The notes beneath the pieces were generated by a model that had not been told where the DNA came from, made no database searches, and saw nothing but the letters and a program-made list of their open reading frames with translations. Positions 43,100 through 53,297 of a DNA stretch of 64,000 nucleotides are shown piece by piece. Made by a program: the position numbers and the translations under genes. How positions within the stretch are numbered: the first letter of the stretch is position 1; each line of letters starts with the position of its first letter. The stretch lies in NCBI GenBank assembly GCA_016713725.1, contig JADJOO010000019.1, positions 1 through 64,000 on the forward strand. Direction: 5' to 3'. The DNA is from Pseudomonadota bacterium (GTDB lineage: Bacteria; Pseudomonadota; Gammaproteobacteria; Steroidobacterales; Steroidobacteraceae).

Positions 43100-43804
43100 A
43101 TGTCCGCAGTGGATAACGTTGTCGTGATCACGGGCGCGTTCGGTGCGCTTGGCTCGGCGGTCGCGCGAGCCTTTGGCCAGACCGGCGCGAAGCTCGCGTT
43201 GGTCGACGTGGCGCAGCCGTCCGCTGAACTGCAGCGGGATTTCGGCGGTGCGGGGCACATGCTGCTCGGCGGTGCGGATCTTGCAGACGTCGATGCCGCG
43301 CGCAAGGCGATGGCCGCCATCGCGATGCGCTTCGGCGGCATCGACGTGCTGGTCAACGTCGCCGGCGGCTTCCGCTGGGAAAAAATCGAGGATGGCGACA
43401 TCGACACCTGGGATTCGCTCTACTCGATGAACCTGCGCTCGGCCGTCGTTGCGTCGAAGTGCGCGCTCCCGGCCATGCTCGAGCGCGGCGGCGGTCGCAT
43501 CGTCAACATCGGCGCCGGTGCCGCGGGCAAGGCGACGCTGGGCATGGGTGCCTATGCGGCGTCCAAGGCGGGTGTGCAGCGCTTCACCGAGGCGCTGGCA
43601 GAAGAACTCAAGGATCGCAACATCACGGTCAACGCGATCCTGCCTGGCATCATCGACACGCCACGCAACCGGCTCGACATGCCGAAGGCGGACTTCACGC
43701 GGTGGGTGAGTCCCGAGGCGATCGCCGGGGTTATCCTTTTCCTGGCGTCGGCGGAGGCTGCGCCGGTGACCGGCGCCGCCATTCCCGTGTTCGGGCGCGG
43801 CTGA
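43100..43804 (+). CDS. Short-chain dehydrogenase/reductase with an altered catalytic Ser position
   Basis: 234 residues from ATG 43100, with GGGGAGG upstream. Cofactor motif TGAFGALGSAVARAFG, then DVLVNVAGGFRWEKIEDGDI and the catalytic pair in YAASKAG. At the place where SDRs carry the active-site Ser, the sequence reads IVNIGAGAAGKATLGMGAYA, so Gly/Ala replaces Ser. The fold and NAD(P) binding look normal; catalysis may be weak, or the protein may do something else. Substrate unknown. It lies 76 bases after sdaA and may be part of the same transcript. Confidence 0.85.
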   Translation: MSAVDNVVVITGAFGALGSAVARAFGQTGAKLALVDVAQPSAELQRDFGGAGHMLLGGADLADVDAARKAMAAIAMRFGGIDVLVNVAGGFRWEKIEDGDIDTWDSLYSMNLRSAVVASKCALPAMLERGGGRIVNIGAGAAGKATLGMGAYAASKAGVQRFTEALAEELKDRNITVNAILPGIIDTPRNRLDMPKADFTRWVSPEAIAGVILFLASAEAAPVTGAAIPVFGRG

Positions 43805-43816
43805 TGCCGCAGCCCG

Positions 43817-44383
43817 CTAAGCCAGGTTGCGCGGGTAGTCGAATTCGGCTTCGAGGCCGCTCGCCCAGTCGAGCTGCGACCAGTCGCTCACCGCGAAGCG
43901 CGCAGTGAATACCCCGCACGTCGGCAACGTGTCGATGTGCTCGCCGGCCGAAAGCTTGTTGGCGCAGTCCGTGATGCCCGGGTTGTGCGTAAATACCATC
44001 ACGTGTTGCGCATCGCCGCCGAGCCCACGAACGACCTCCACGATCCGCTTGGGGTCGGCGAGGTACAGACGCTCGTCCTGCGCAATCCTGTCGGCGTGAA
44101 CCTTGAGTTCGCGGGCCATGATGCTGGCTGTCGATAGCGCACGAACGGCGGGGCTCGACAGGATCAGGTCGGGTTTCAGCTTGCGCGAGCGAAGTCGGCG
44201 CGCCATTTCCGGTGCATCCAGCTGGCCGCGACGGTCCAGAACCCGATCCCAGTCCTGCTGCCCCGGCAGTGACGTGTCTGCCTTCGCATGCCGGACCAGC
44301 GTCAGCCGGCGCATGGCCGAGGTGTCCACGAGTTCGGGCTCGAGGCGCTGCTTGTTGCTCTTGCTCAGCTTGCCGAGACTCAT
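43817..44383 (-). CDS. SixA-like histidine phosphatase
   Basis: 188 residues from ATG 44383, which overlaps the Rieske gene stop (AATGA); an alternative ATG at 44314 begins right at the conserved domain. The phosphoglycerate-mutase-like site is LTLVRHAKAD near the start, then LSSPAVRALSTASIMAREL and the second His in VMVFTHNPGITDCANKLSAG. SixA removes phosphate from histidine of HPt domains such as PtsO/NPr or ArcB. It is the last gene of the SUF unit, a position that suggests co-transcription and is not an obvious functional match. Confidence 0.88.
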   Translation of the reverse strand: MSLGKLSKSNKQRLEPELVDTSAMRRLTLVRHAKADTSLPGQQDWDRVLDRRGQLDAPEMARRLRSRKLKPDLILSSPAVRALSTASIMARELKVHADRIAQDERLYLADPKRIVEVVRGLGGDAQHVMVFTHNPGITDCANKLSAGEHIDTLPTCGVFTARFAVSDWSQLDWASGLEAEFDYPRNLA

Positions 44384-44691
44384 TCGCTGGCGACCTCGAC
44401 GTAACCATCCACCACCCGCGTGACGTGACTCTTCACGGGCTCGTAAGCCGGGGGGGTCAGTGCCTTGCCGGTGCGCAGGCAGAAGCGCGCGCCGTGGCGC
44501 GGGCAGATGACCTGGTGATCCTCGACCACACCGCCGGCAAGGCCACCGCCGTCGTGAGTGCAGACGTCCTCGATCGCGAGGAATTCGCCGTCGATGTTGT
44601 AGACGGCGACGAACGCGCCATCGACTTCGGCCGAGGCGTAGTCGCCGGGCTTGATGTCCGTGGCGGGTGCGACGCGGATCCAGGAACTCAT
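44380..44691 (-). CDS. Rieske-type [2Fe-2S] ferredoxin
   Basis: 103 residues. The Rieske cluster ligands are present as two Cys-x-His pairs: VCTHDGGGLAGG and CPRHGARFCLRTG. It is a soluble non-haem iron ferredoxin like those fed by or attached to SUF operons, and probably donates electrons to an oxygenase or to cluster assembly. It sits 31 bases downstream of sufT and overlaps the next gene by ATGA, so it belongs to the same transcript. No partner oxygenase is in the window. Confidence 0.93.
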   Translation of the reverse strand: MSSWIRVAPATDIKPGDYASAEVDGAFVAVYNIDGEFLAIEDVCTHDGGGLAGGVVEDHQVICPRHGARFCLRTGKALTPPAYEPVKSHVTRVVDGYVEVASE

Positions 44692-44722
44692 GTGCGGCGT
44701 CCGCGGCCGATGCGACGTCGCC

Positions 44723-45271
44723 TCACATCATCCCCGTCTGCAGCCGCGCTGCCTCGGACATCATCGACTGGTCCCACGGCGGATCGAACACCAGTTCGAC
44801 GTCTGCGTGCTTTACCGTCGGGATGACCCCGACTTTTTCCTTGACGTCTGCGACGAGCACGTCGCCCATGCCGCAGCCTGGCGCAGTCAGCGTCATCTTG
44901 ATCGACAACACGCGGCCATCGCCTTCGGGAATGACTTCGCATTCATAGACCAGCCCAAGGTCCACGATGTTGATCGGGATCTCCGGGTCGTAGCAGCCTT
45001 TCATCTGCTGCCAGGCAACCTGCTTCACGTCGTCGTCGCTCGCATTCGGCGGCAATTCCGGCGTCTCCGCCGGCTCCTTGCCGAGAGCGTCCGCGTCCTT
45101 GCCTGCGATGCGGAACAGGTTGCCTTCGACGTAGACGGTGAAACTGCCGCCGAGGGCCTGCGTGATGTAGCCCTGCTGGCCCTGGCGCAGTTTTACGTTG
45201 ACGCCCGCAGGAACGATCACCGCGTCCACGTCGCGGATGAAGTTCACAGGTTCGTTGTCGGCTCGGTACAA
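44723..45271 (-). CDS. sufT: SufT, iron-sulfur cluster assembly protein (DUF59/MIP18 family)
   Basis: 182 residues from TTG 45271, chosen because GGAG lies at ideal spacing (the frame could extend further, but without homology). An N-terminal domain (DAVIVPAGVNVKLRQGQQGY ... GGSFTVYVEGNLFRIAG) precedes the MIP18 domain: GCYDPEIPINIVDLGLVYEC, LTAPGCGMGDVLVADVKEKV, with the conserved Cys in APGCGMG. SufT helps mature Fe-S proteins, especially under high demand. It is placed after the sufU-like gene, as in many SUF operons. Confidence 0.92.
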   Translation of the reverse strand: MYRADNEPVNFIRDVDAVIVPAGVNVKLRQGQQGYITQALGGSFTVYVEGNLFRIAGKDADALGKEPAETPELPPNASDDDVKQVAWQQMKGCYDPEIPINIVDLGLVYECEVIPEGDGRVLSIKMTLTAPGCGMGDVLVADVKEKVGVIPTVKHADVELVFDPPWDQSMMSEAARLQTGMM

Positions 45272-45294
45272 AGCGGGCTCCTGTCGATCGACGG

Positions 45295-45738
45295 TTATTC
45301 GGTCGAAACCTGTTCCTGCTGATGCAGTGCCGCATCGAGGGTGTGCCAGCAGAGGCTCGCGCACTTCACGCGGGCCGGGAATTCGTGGACTCCCGACAGC
45401 GCGGCGAGCTTGCCGAGGCTGGCCACGTCGATGTCGACGTCGTCGCGCGTAAGCAGCTGGTGCATCTGCAGGAACAGGCCTTCGGCCTCCGGGATCGTCT
45501 TGCCCTTGACGCTCTCGGTGAGCAGCGAGGCCGAAGCGATCGAGATCGCGCAGCCACTGCCGTGGAAAGACACGTCACTGATGCGGTCGGCGTCGAGTTT
45601 CACGAACACTGTCAGCTTGTCGCCACACAGCGGGTTGAAGCCGTCGGCGCGGCGATCGGCGTCCGTGATCTCACGGAAATTGCGTGGATGCCGGTTATGG
45701 TCGACGATGACGTCGCGGTACAGGTCCTTGAGGTCCAT
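45295..45738 (-). CDS. sufU: SufU/IscU-like scaffold or sulfur-transfer protein
   Basis: 147 residues. MDLKDLYRDVIVDHNRHPRN is the signature N-terminus. Three conserved cysteines are in NPLCGDKL, GSGCAISIASASLLTESVKG and VKCASLCWHTL. In SUF systems this protein accepts sulfur from SufS (SufU, zinc-bound) or serves as scaffold (IscU). The insertion between the second and third cysteines (EAEGLFLQMHQLLTRDDVDI) and the operon context favour SufU. The ATG overlaps the sufS stop (TGATG). Confidence 0.92.
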   Translation of the reverse strand: MDLKDLYRDVIVDHNRHPRNFREITDADRRADGFNPLCGDKLTVFVKLDADRISDVSFHGSGCAISIASASLLTESVKGKTIPEAEGLFLQMHQLLTRDDVDIDVASLGKLAALSGVHEFPARVKCASLCWHTLDAALHQQEQVSTE

Positions 45739-46955
45739 CAGCTGAGCATCTCCCGCGCCGTGTGCAGGGCCGCGACCAGCCGGTCGATCTCGGCACGCGT
45801 GTTGTAGAAGGCGAATGACGCACGCGCCGTCGCGGGCAAGCCCGAAGAAGTCCATGACCGGCATCGCGCAGTGGTGGCCCGTGCGGATCGCGACGCCCTC
45901 GTGGTCGAGGATCGTGCCCAGATCGTGCGGATGCACCCTGTCGATCGTGAACGAGACGACAGCTGCCTTCTCGGGCGCCGTGCCGACGAAGCGCAGGCCG
46001 GGAACGGTTGCGAGCTGTTCGTTGGCGTAGACGAGCAATGCATGCTCGGCGGCCGCAATGCGCTCCATGCCTAGCGCTTCGAGGTAATCGATCGCTCGGC
46101 CTCGAATTTGTAGGGCAGGCCGTTGTAGACGGTATTCTCGAACGATACCGCCAGGATCATGTCGCCGCCGCCCTGCCAGGGCGGCATCGCGCTGAGCAGC
46201 GACTCGCGGCCATAGAGCACGCCGATGCCGGTCGGCCCGCACATCTTGTGGCCGGAGAAGGCATAGAAATCGCAATCCAGCGCCTGCACGTCCACTGTCA
46301 TGTGCGGCACGGCCTGCGCGCCGTCGAGCAGCACCGGCACCCCACGCGTCCTCGCCGCCGCGATGAAACGACGCACCGGAATGACCGTGCCGAGCGCATT
46401 CGAGACGTGGGCCAATGCCACCAGCTTCGTGCGCGGGGAGAGCAAGGCGGCAAATTCGTCGAAGTCCACCTCGCCCGGCCTGGTGATCGGGGCGACCTTC
46501 AGCGTGGCGCCTGTCTGCTGGCAAAGGATCTGCCAGGGCACGATGTTCGCGTGGTGCTCGAGTCGCGACACCAGGATCTCGTCGCCCGTGCCAAGGGTTG
46601 GCCGGCCATACGACTGCGCGACGAGGTTGATGGCCTCGGTGGTGCCGCGCACGAAAATAATTTCCCGCGTCGACTTCGCGTTGATGAAGCGTCGAACCTT
46701 CTCGCGTGCGCCCTCGAACAGGTCGGTTGCTTCCTGGCTCAGCGTGTGCACGCCGCGGTGCACGTTGGCGTGGGAGGTCTCGTAGTAATGCGAGATGGCC
46801 TCGATGACGGCGCGGGGGCGCTGACTCGAGGCGGCGTTGTCGAGGTACGAGAGCGGCAGGCCGCGGACCGTGCGTTCCAGTACCGGGAAATCACGACGGA
46901 TGGCGGCGACGTCGAGGGCGCCCGTTGCACTGGCGACAGCGTGAACCGCGTTCAT
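45738..46955 (-). CDS. sufS: Cysteine desulfurase SufS (two disruptions)
   Basis: PLP enzyme that takes sulfur from cysteine for cluster assembly. The first 290 codons are sound: YLDNAASSQRP, HANVHRGVHTLSQEATDLFE, RLEHHANIVPW, and the PLP lysine in FYAFSGHKMCGPTGIG. Near 46098, after KFEAE, family members have about 12 more residues before AIDYLEALGMERI, so some 35-38 bases seem deleted, with a frame change. Near 45842 one extra base moves the frame again (DFFGL to ASFAFYNTRAEIDRLV). The active-site Cys region GHHCAMPVM lies between the breaks. As written no full protein can be made; assembly error is likely because the pathway is essential. Confidence 0.85.
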
Positions 46956-48229
46956 GCAGCCACCTCCAGCAGGCCCACGAGGCGCCGATCGAGTTCATCG
47001 TGCACGTGCCTGGCCAGGGCCGGCTCATCCACTCGTGCCATGACGGCTCCGGCAAACGCCCGCGTGAGCGCACTGCGCGCTTCGGGTTCGCTGAGTCCGC
47101 GCGAGCGCAGGTAGAAGAGGGCGTTCGGATCCAGCTGGCCCGTGGTCGTGCCGTGGCCGCACTGCACGTCGTCAGCATAAATCTCGAGGTCGGGCTTGGT
47201 GTCGATCTCGGCACCCGGCGTCAGCAGCAGGTTGCGGTTGACCTGGCGCGCATTCGACTTCTGCGCGCCCTCGTGCACGATCGCCTTGCCGTTGAAGACA
47301 CCGCGGCCCTTGTTGGCGGCGATTCCCCGGTAATCCTGCAGGCTGGTCGTCTCGATCGCGCGATGAGCGACGTGAATGTGCGAGTCGAGGTGCCGCGAGC
47401 CATCCGCCAGGAATACGCCCGTGATCTCGGTGGCCGCGCCGCGACTGTCCAGACTGACGTTGGTATCGAGGCGCGCCAGTGCGGCGCCGAGCTGCGAGTC
47501 GCGCATTACAAACTTGGCTTGCTCGCCAACGCGGCACTCGATTCGCTCGATGTGGAAAGCACGCTCGCCCTGGCGCTGCAGCCGATACAGCGTGAGGTGC
47601 GCGCCGGCGCCGAGTTCGATGTCGAGCACGGCGTTGGTGAAATGTTCTTGCGTGCCGTCGTCGACGTGGTCGATCAGCAGGCGTGCGCGGCTGCCCGGCG
47701 CCATGCGCACCGCGATGCGGGGGCTCGCAAGCGTGGGGCCCGTACCCGTTGTAATCAAGGTCAGCTGCAGGACATCGTCGCTCTGCTGGCCAGTTGCAGT
47801 GGACAGCAGCAACGGGCCGATGGTCAATGCGGTGTTGAGCGCCGCGAAGCGTTCAGTGCCGCCGCCGCCGAAAGCACGCAGCAACTGGTCCTCAGGTGCG
47901 GTCATCAGCGTGCCGAGGGTAAAGCCGCCCAGCACAGCTGGTACGGCTTCCACCGGCGATCCATTGGCGAGCACGAGCCGTTGCGCGACGAAAGGCGCCG
48001 GCACGTCGACCGGCTTCGTCGTCGAAGCGGCCGGTGCGAACCGCCGCGATTCGAGGCGGCGGAGGCTCGTGTACTTCCATGCTTCTTCCCGCGCGCCGGG
48101 AAAACCCAGTTCCGCAAAGCGCTCCATCGCCGCCACGCGTCGCGAGGCGGTTCCACCGAGCTCTGGTTGCAGCCGCTTGAACGCCTCGCGGTAGTGTGCA
48201 ATGGCCGGGGAGAAAGCGGTGGCGCTCAT
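46952..48229 (-). CDS. sufD: SufD, component of the SufBC2D scaffold
   Basis: 425 residues. N-terminal helical part (ELGFPGAREEAWKYTSLRRL) and the beta-helix core typical of SufB/SufD (LDIELGAGAHLTLYRLQRQG; GIAANKGRGVFNGKAIVHEG; YADDVQCGHGTTTGQLDPNA, with FYLRSRGLSE near the end). SufD has no cluster-scaffold cysteines of its own but shapes the complex where clusters form. ATGA overlaps couple it to sufC upstream and sufS downstream. Confidence 0.96.
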   Translation of the reverse strand: MSATAFSPAIAHYREAFKRLQPELGGTASRRVAAMERFAELGFPGAREEAWKYTSLRRLESRRFAPAASTTKPVDVPAPFVAQRLVLANGSPVEAVPAVLGGFTLGTLMTAPEDQLLRAFGGGGTERFAALNTALTIGPLLLSTATGQQSDDVLQLTLITTGTGPTLASPRIAVRMAPGSRARLLIDHVDDGTQEHFTNAVLDIELGAGAHLTLYRLQRQGERAFHIERIECRVGEQAKFVMRDSQLGAALARLDTNVSLDSRGAATEITGVFLADGSRHLDSHIHVAHRAIETTSLQDYRGIAANKGRGVFNGKAIVHEGAQKSNARQVNRNLLLTPGAEIDTKPDLEIYADDVQCGHGTTTGQLDPNALFYLRSRGLSEPEARSALTRAFAGAVMARVDEPALARHVHDELDRRLVGLLEVAA

Positions 48230-48981
48230 GCGGCGCTCGCCTCCTGCTTCACCCAGTCATAGCCACGCTTTTCGAGTTCGAGCGCGAGCGACTTGTCGCC
48301 CGTGCGCAGGATGCGGCCGTCCGAGAGCACGTGCACGAAGTCGGGTTCGACGTAGTCGAGCAGGCGCTGGTAATGCGTGACCATCACGATGGCGCGTTCG
48401 GGCGAGCGCAAGCTGTTGACGCCGGCGGCCACGACACGCAAGGCGTCGATGTCGAGACCCGAGTCCGTCTCGTCGAGCAGCGCGAGCTTGGGCTCGAGCA
48501 CTGCCATCTGCAGGATCTCGTTGCGCTTCTTTTCGCCGCCCGAGAACCCTTCGTTGACGCCGCGGCTCAGGAAGCTCTCGTCCATCTGCATCAGCTTCAT
48601 CTTGTCCTTGATCAGGGCGAGGAACTCGAAGGCGTCGAGTTCGGGCAATCCACGCTGCCTGCGCACGGCGTTGAGCGCCGCCTTCAACAGGTAGGCGTTG
48701 TTGACGCCGGGAATTTCGACGGGGTACTGGAATGCCAGGAAGACACCGCGACGGGCGCGTTCTTCGGGTTCGAGCGCGAGCAGGTCATCACCGAGGTAGC
48801 GGGCTGTGCCCTTCGTGACTTCGTAGCCGGCGCGGCCGGCCAGCACGCTGGCCAGCGTGCTCTTGCCAGACCCGTTCGGCCCCATGATGGCGTGCACTTC
48901 GCCGGGCTTCACCTCAAGGTTGACGCCTTTCAGGATCTTGCGAACGCCGATCTGGGCGTGCAGGTCGCGGATGCTGAGCAT
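48226..48981 (-). CDS. sufC: SufC, ABC-type ATPase of the SufBC2D complex
   Basis: 251 residues from ATG 48981. Walker A MGPNGSGKSTLASVLAG, the SufC-specific FSGGEKKRNEILQMA signature, Walker B LALLDETDSGLDIDALRVV and the switch VMVTHYQRLLDY. ATP hydrolysis drives a conformational change in SufB-SufD during cluster formation. It starts 25 bases after sufB and overlaps sufD by ATGA. Confidence 0.97.
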   Translation of the reverse strand: MLSIRDLHAQIGVRKILKGVNLEVKPGEVHAIMGPNGSGKSTLASVLAGRAGYEVTKGTARYLGDDLLALEPEERARRGVFLAFQYPVEIPGVNNAYLLKAALNAVRRQRGLPELDAFEFLALIKDKMKLMQMDESFLSRGVNEGFSGGEKKRNEILQMAVLEPKLALLDETDSGLDIDALRVVAAGVNSLRSPERAIVMVTHYQRLLDYVEPDFVHVLSDGRILRTGDKSLALELEKRGYDWVKQEASAA

Positions 48982-49006
48982 GTCTGTTGTTCTCTTCGGA
49001 CGCGGA

Positions 49007-50455
<1,449 letters not shown>

Positions 50456-50466
50456 CGTTGATTTCC

Positions 50467-50946
50467 TCAGAGCCGGCCGGGACCGCGCGTCGCGGCGGGT
50501 GTGCGGACCGCGGCGGACAGGGCTGGGCGCCAGACGGCAACGGCCTCCTGTCCCGACAACTGCGCGAGCGAGATGTCATCGAGCGAGCGACGAATCGCGC
50601 CGTTGATGCGTTGCCACGCGTTGCCCGTGCTGCAGGACAGTTCGAGGTCGCAGGCGCTGTGGTTGCCGCTGCATTCGGTGATCGCGACCGGGCCTTCGAT
50701 CGCATCGATGATCGCGGCCGCGCTGATCGCGGCTGCCGGACGGGCGAGTTGATAGCCGCCCCGAGAGCCGCGCGTGGAGGTGAGCAGGCCGGCCCGATGG
50801 AAGTTCTTCAGCAGCTTGCTGACGGTGGGCAAGCCGAGGCGCGTGCGCTCGGCCACCTCGGTCGCCGTCAGTCGGCGGTCCGGGGCGGTGGCCAGGCAGG
50901 CCAGGATGACCGTGCCGTAGTCGGTGAGTTTGCTGATGCGTAGCAT
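50467..50946 (-). CDS. Rrf2-family regulator of the SUF operon
   Basis: 159 residues from ATG 50946 (a second ATG at 50955 adds three residues). The winged helix reads MLRISKLTDYGTVILACLAT and LGLPTVSKLLKNFHRAGLLT, then the wing STRGSRGGYQLARP. Three cysteines in ECSGNHSACDLELSCSTG are the expected [2Fe-2S] ligands of IscR/SufR-type sensors, so it probably represses or activates suf according to cluster supply. A GGAC-N7-GTCC palindrome sits 18 bases upstream of its start and suggests autoregulation. Confidence 0.92.
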   Translation of the reverse strand: MLRISKLTDYGTVILACLATAPDRRLTATEVAERTRLGLPTVSKLLKNFHRAGLLTSTRGSRGGYQLARPAAAISAAAIIDAIEGPVAITECSGNHSACDLELSCSTGNAWQRINGAIRRSLDDISLAQLSGQEAVAVWRPALSAAVRTPAATRGPGRL

Positions 50947-50963
50947 GGCGTGCATTCCAATTG

Positions 50964-50978
50964 GGACGATTTTAGTCC
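50964..50978 (-). promoter_or_regulatory. Putative Rrf2/IscR-type operator for the suf operon
   Basis: Palindrome GGACTAAAATCGTCC (minus-strand sense) within TATAGGACTAAAATCGTCCCAA. AT-rich centre and GAC/GTC half-sites recall IscR type-1 sites. It lies directly upstream of the regulator gene. The assignment is by pattern and location only. Confidence 0.5.
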
Positions 50979-51063
50979 TATACGGTCCCCGCGCCAACCC
51001 CGGCAGCGCACCTGCGACGGGAGAACGCCGCCAATCTGCTAGAATCCCGCGCTCTCGTGGGCC

Positions 51064-52008
51064 GTGGCGACAATCACTGGCGGTTCGAGACCAGGGAACT
51101 TGAGCGGACCGGCGCGGTCCGTTGCCAATAAGCGACCAAACGATCAACTCGTGAATAACCAATCCGGACCAGCCGCAGCCTCCGCTCCGGCGGTCCAATC
51201 GCCGTCGATTGCGGTCCTGCGCGACGTCCATTTTGACGTGGACTCGGGCAAGACCGTCTTCAGTGCGCTCGACATCGAGATCCGCCGCGGCGCTATCACG
51301 GCCATCATGGGGCCGAGCGGCACGGGCAAGACCACCCTGCTGAAGCTCATCACCGGGCAGGTATGCGCCGATCGCGGCCAGGTGGTCGTGGACGGTCTCG
51401 ACGTGGCCAAGCTGAACCGCAAGCAGATCTTTGCGCTGCGCCGGCGCATGGGGATGCTGTTCCAGAATGGGGCGCTGCTCACGGACCTCGACGTGTTCGA
51501 GAACGTCGCATTTCCACTGCGCGAACACACCCGCCTGCCCGAGCGCCTGATCCGCACCATCGTGCTGATGAAACTGCACGCCGTCGGCCTGCGTGGCGCC
51601 GCTGACCTGTACCCGCAGCAGCTCTCCGGCGGCATGGGGCGACGCGTCGCGCTCGCGCGCGCCATCGTCATGGATCCCGAGATTCTCATCTACGACGAGC
51701 CTTTCGCCGGACTGGATCCCATATCGATGGGCGTGGTGCTGCGACTCATTCGCTCGCTCAACGACGCGCTCGGCATCACCAGCATCGTGGTGACGCACGA
51801 CGTACGCGAAATTTCGCAGATCGCGGACATGAGCTTCATCATTGCGGAAGGCAAGGTCGTGGCAAGCGGCACGACGGCCGAACTGCGCGACCATCCGTCG
51901 CCGATCGTGCACCAGTTCGTCGACGGACTCGCGGACGGTCCGGTGCCGTTCCACTATCCGGCCGCCGAGTACCACGAGCAGTTGTTGGGCGGGAAGGTGT
52001 TCGCGTGA
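51064..52008 (+). CDS. mlaF: MlaF, ATPase of the Mla phospholipid ABC transporter
   Basis: 314 residues as drawn. Walker A GPSGTGKTTLLKLITGQ, signature QLSGGMGRRVALARAI, Walker B ILIYDEPFAGLDPISMG, and VVTHDVREISQIADM. MlaFEDB moves phospholipid between the inner membrane and the periplasmic carrier MlaC to keep outer-membrane asymmetry. The start is uncertain: GTG 51064 gives a 45-residue non-homologous head, while GTG 51151 is an alternative nearer to the conserved part. TAGAAT at about 51039-51044 could be its -10 box. Confidence 0.93.
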   Translation: MATITGGSRPGNLSGPARSVANKRPNDQLVNNQSGPAAASAPAVQSPSIAVLRDVHFDVDSGKTVFSALDIEIRRGAITAIMGPSGTGKTTLLKLITGQVCADRGQVVVDGLDVAKLNRKQIFALRRRMGMLFQNGALLTDLDVFENVAFPLREHTRLPERLIRTIVLMKLHAVGLRGAADLYPQQLSGGMGRRVALARAIVMDPEILIYDEPFAGLDPISMGVVLRLIRSLNDALGITSIVVTHDVREISQIADMSFIIAEGKVVASGTTAELRDHPSPIVHQFVDGLADGPVPFHYPAAEYHEQLLGGKVFA

Positions 52009-52775
52009 TCACGATCCTGCGCGACCTCGTGCAGAGCTTCCTGACGTTCCTCGAGCGCGTCGGCCTGCTCGTCCGTTTCGCGCTACGGCTGTTTGCGATC
52101 CTGCCGTCCGGCCTCCTGCGCGTCCGCCCGATCATCGAGCAGGTTTACAACACGGGTGCAATGTCGCTCGTCATCATCATGACCTGCGGCCTGTTCGTCG
52201 GCATGGTGCTCGGGCTGCAGGGGTACGACCTGCTGACGCGCTTCGGCTCCGAAGAATATCTTGGCACCGCGACCGCCATCAGCCTGCTGCGGGAACTCGG
52301 GCCCGTCGTCACGGCCCTGCTGTTCGCCGGGCGTGCGGGCACCGCGCTCGCGGCCGAACTGGGCCTGATGCGGGCCACTGACCAGATCGCTGCGATGGAG
52401 ATCATGGCCGTCGATCCCATGCGTCGCGTCGTCCTGCCGCGCTTCCTGGGCGGCGTGATTGCGATGCCGCTGCTGGTCTCGATCTTCATCGTGGTCGCCC
52501 TGTTCGGCGCGCAGCTCGTCGGCGTGGAGTTTTTCGGCGTCGACTCAGGCAGCTACTGGTCGCAGATGCGCAGTGCCGTGGAACTCAGTGATATCCGCGA
52601 GGGACTGGTCAAGGGCCTGGTGTTCGGGGTGGCCTGCAGCCTGATCGCGGTCTACGAAGGTTACAATGCCATGCCCACGGCCGAAGGCGTCGGGCGTGCA
52701 ACGACACGAACGGTGGTCATTTCTGCCGTCGTCACGCTCATCCTCGATTACATACTCACGGCATTAATGCTGTAG
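52005..52775 (+). CDS. mlaE: MlaE, permease of the Mla transporter
   Basis: 256 residues, GTG start overlapping the mlaF stop. Typical MlaE/YrbE features: GAMSLVIIMTCGLFVGMVLG, LLRELGPVVTALLFAGRAGT with the conserved glutamate, MRATDQIAAMEIMAVDPMRR, and C-terminal helices (VVISAVVTLILDYILTALML). It forms the lipid-binding transmembrane core with MlaD. Confidence 0.96.
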   Translation: MITILRDLVQSFLTFLERVGLLVRFALRLFAILPSGLLRVRPIIEQVYNTGAMSLVIIMTCGLFVGMVLGLQGYDLLTRFGSEEYLGTATAISLLRELGPVVTALLFAGRAGTALAAELGLMRATDQIAAMEIMAVDPMRRVVLPRFLGGVIAMPLLVSIFIVVALFGAQLVGVEFFGVDSGSYWSQMRSAVELSDIREGLVKGLVFGVACSLIAVYEGYNAMPTAEGVGRATTRTVVISAVVTLILDYILTALML

Positions 52776-52783
52776 GACGAACC

Positions 52784-53289
52784 ATGCGTTCAACGCGCAC
52801 GATCGACATTTCCACCGGGCTCTTCGTGTTGCTCGGCTTCGCGGCGATCCTGTTCATGGTCACGCAGATCACGAACCATGGGTTCTCGCTGAGGAGCGAT
52901 TCGTACCGGCTCAAGGCCTCGTTCGAGAACATCGGCGGCCTGAAGCCGGGCGCGCCGGTCTCGATGGCTGGCGTGACGATAGGCCGCGTCGAAGACATTC
53001 AGTACGACATCAACCTGTACAAGGCGATCGTGACGATGCGGATCAGCGACAAGTACCGCGCCATCCCGAACGACAGCGATGCCAGCATCTACACGGCCGG
53101 CTTGCTCGGTGGCCAGTACATCGGCTTGACGCCCGGCGGCTCCGACGTGCCGTACAAGGACGGCGAGCAGGTCATCATGGCGAACGACGCCATCGTGCTC
53201 GAGAACCTGATCAGCAAGTACCTCTTCAATTCCGCCGCCACCAAGCCGAGTGAGTCGGCGCCCGCACCGGCCCCGCCGCACAGGAGTGA
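52784..53289 (+). CDS. mlaD: MlaD, MCE-domain lipid-binding subunit (frame lost at the very end)
   Basis: One N-terminal membrane helix (GLFVLLGFAAILFMVTQIT) then the MCE domain: YRLKASFENIGGLKPGAPVS, MAGVTIGRVEDI, DASIYTAGLLGGQYIGLTPG, and the C-terminal helix ENLISKYLFNSA. MlaD hexamers form the periplasmic lipid channel. After SESAPAPAPP the natural end is probably AQE and TGA at 53287-53289. A base appears to be missing at about 53275, so the literal frame runs through mlaC to 54136 (450 codons). I give the inferred end. Confidence 0.88.
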
Positions 53290-53297
53290 TACCGGAC

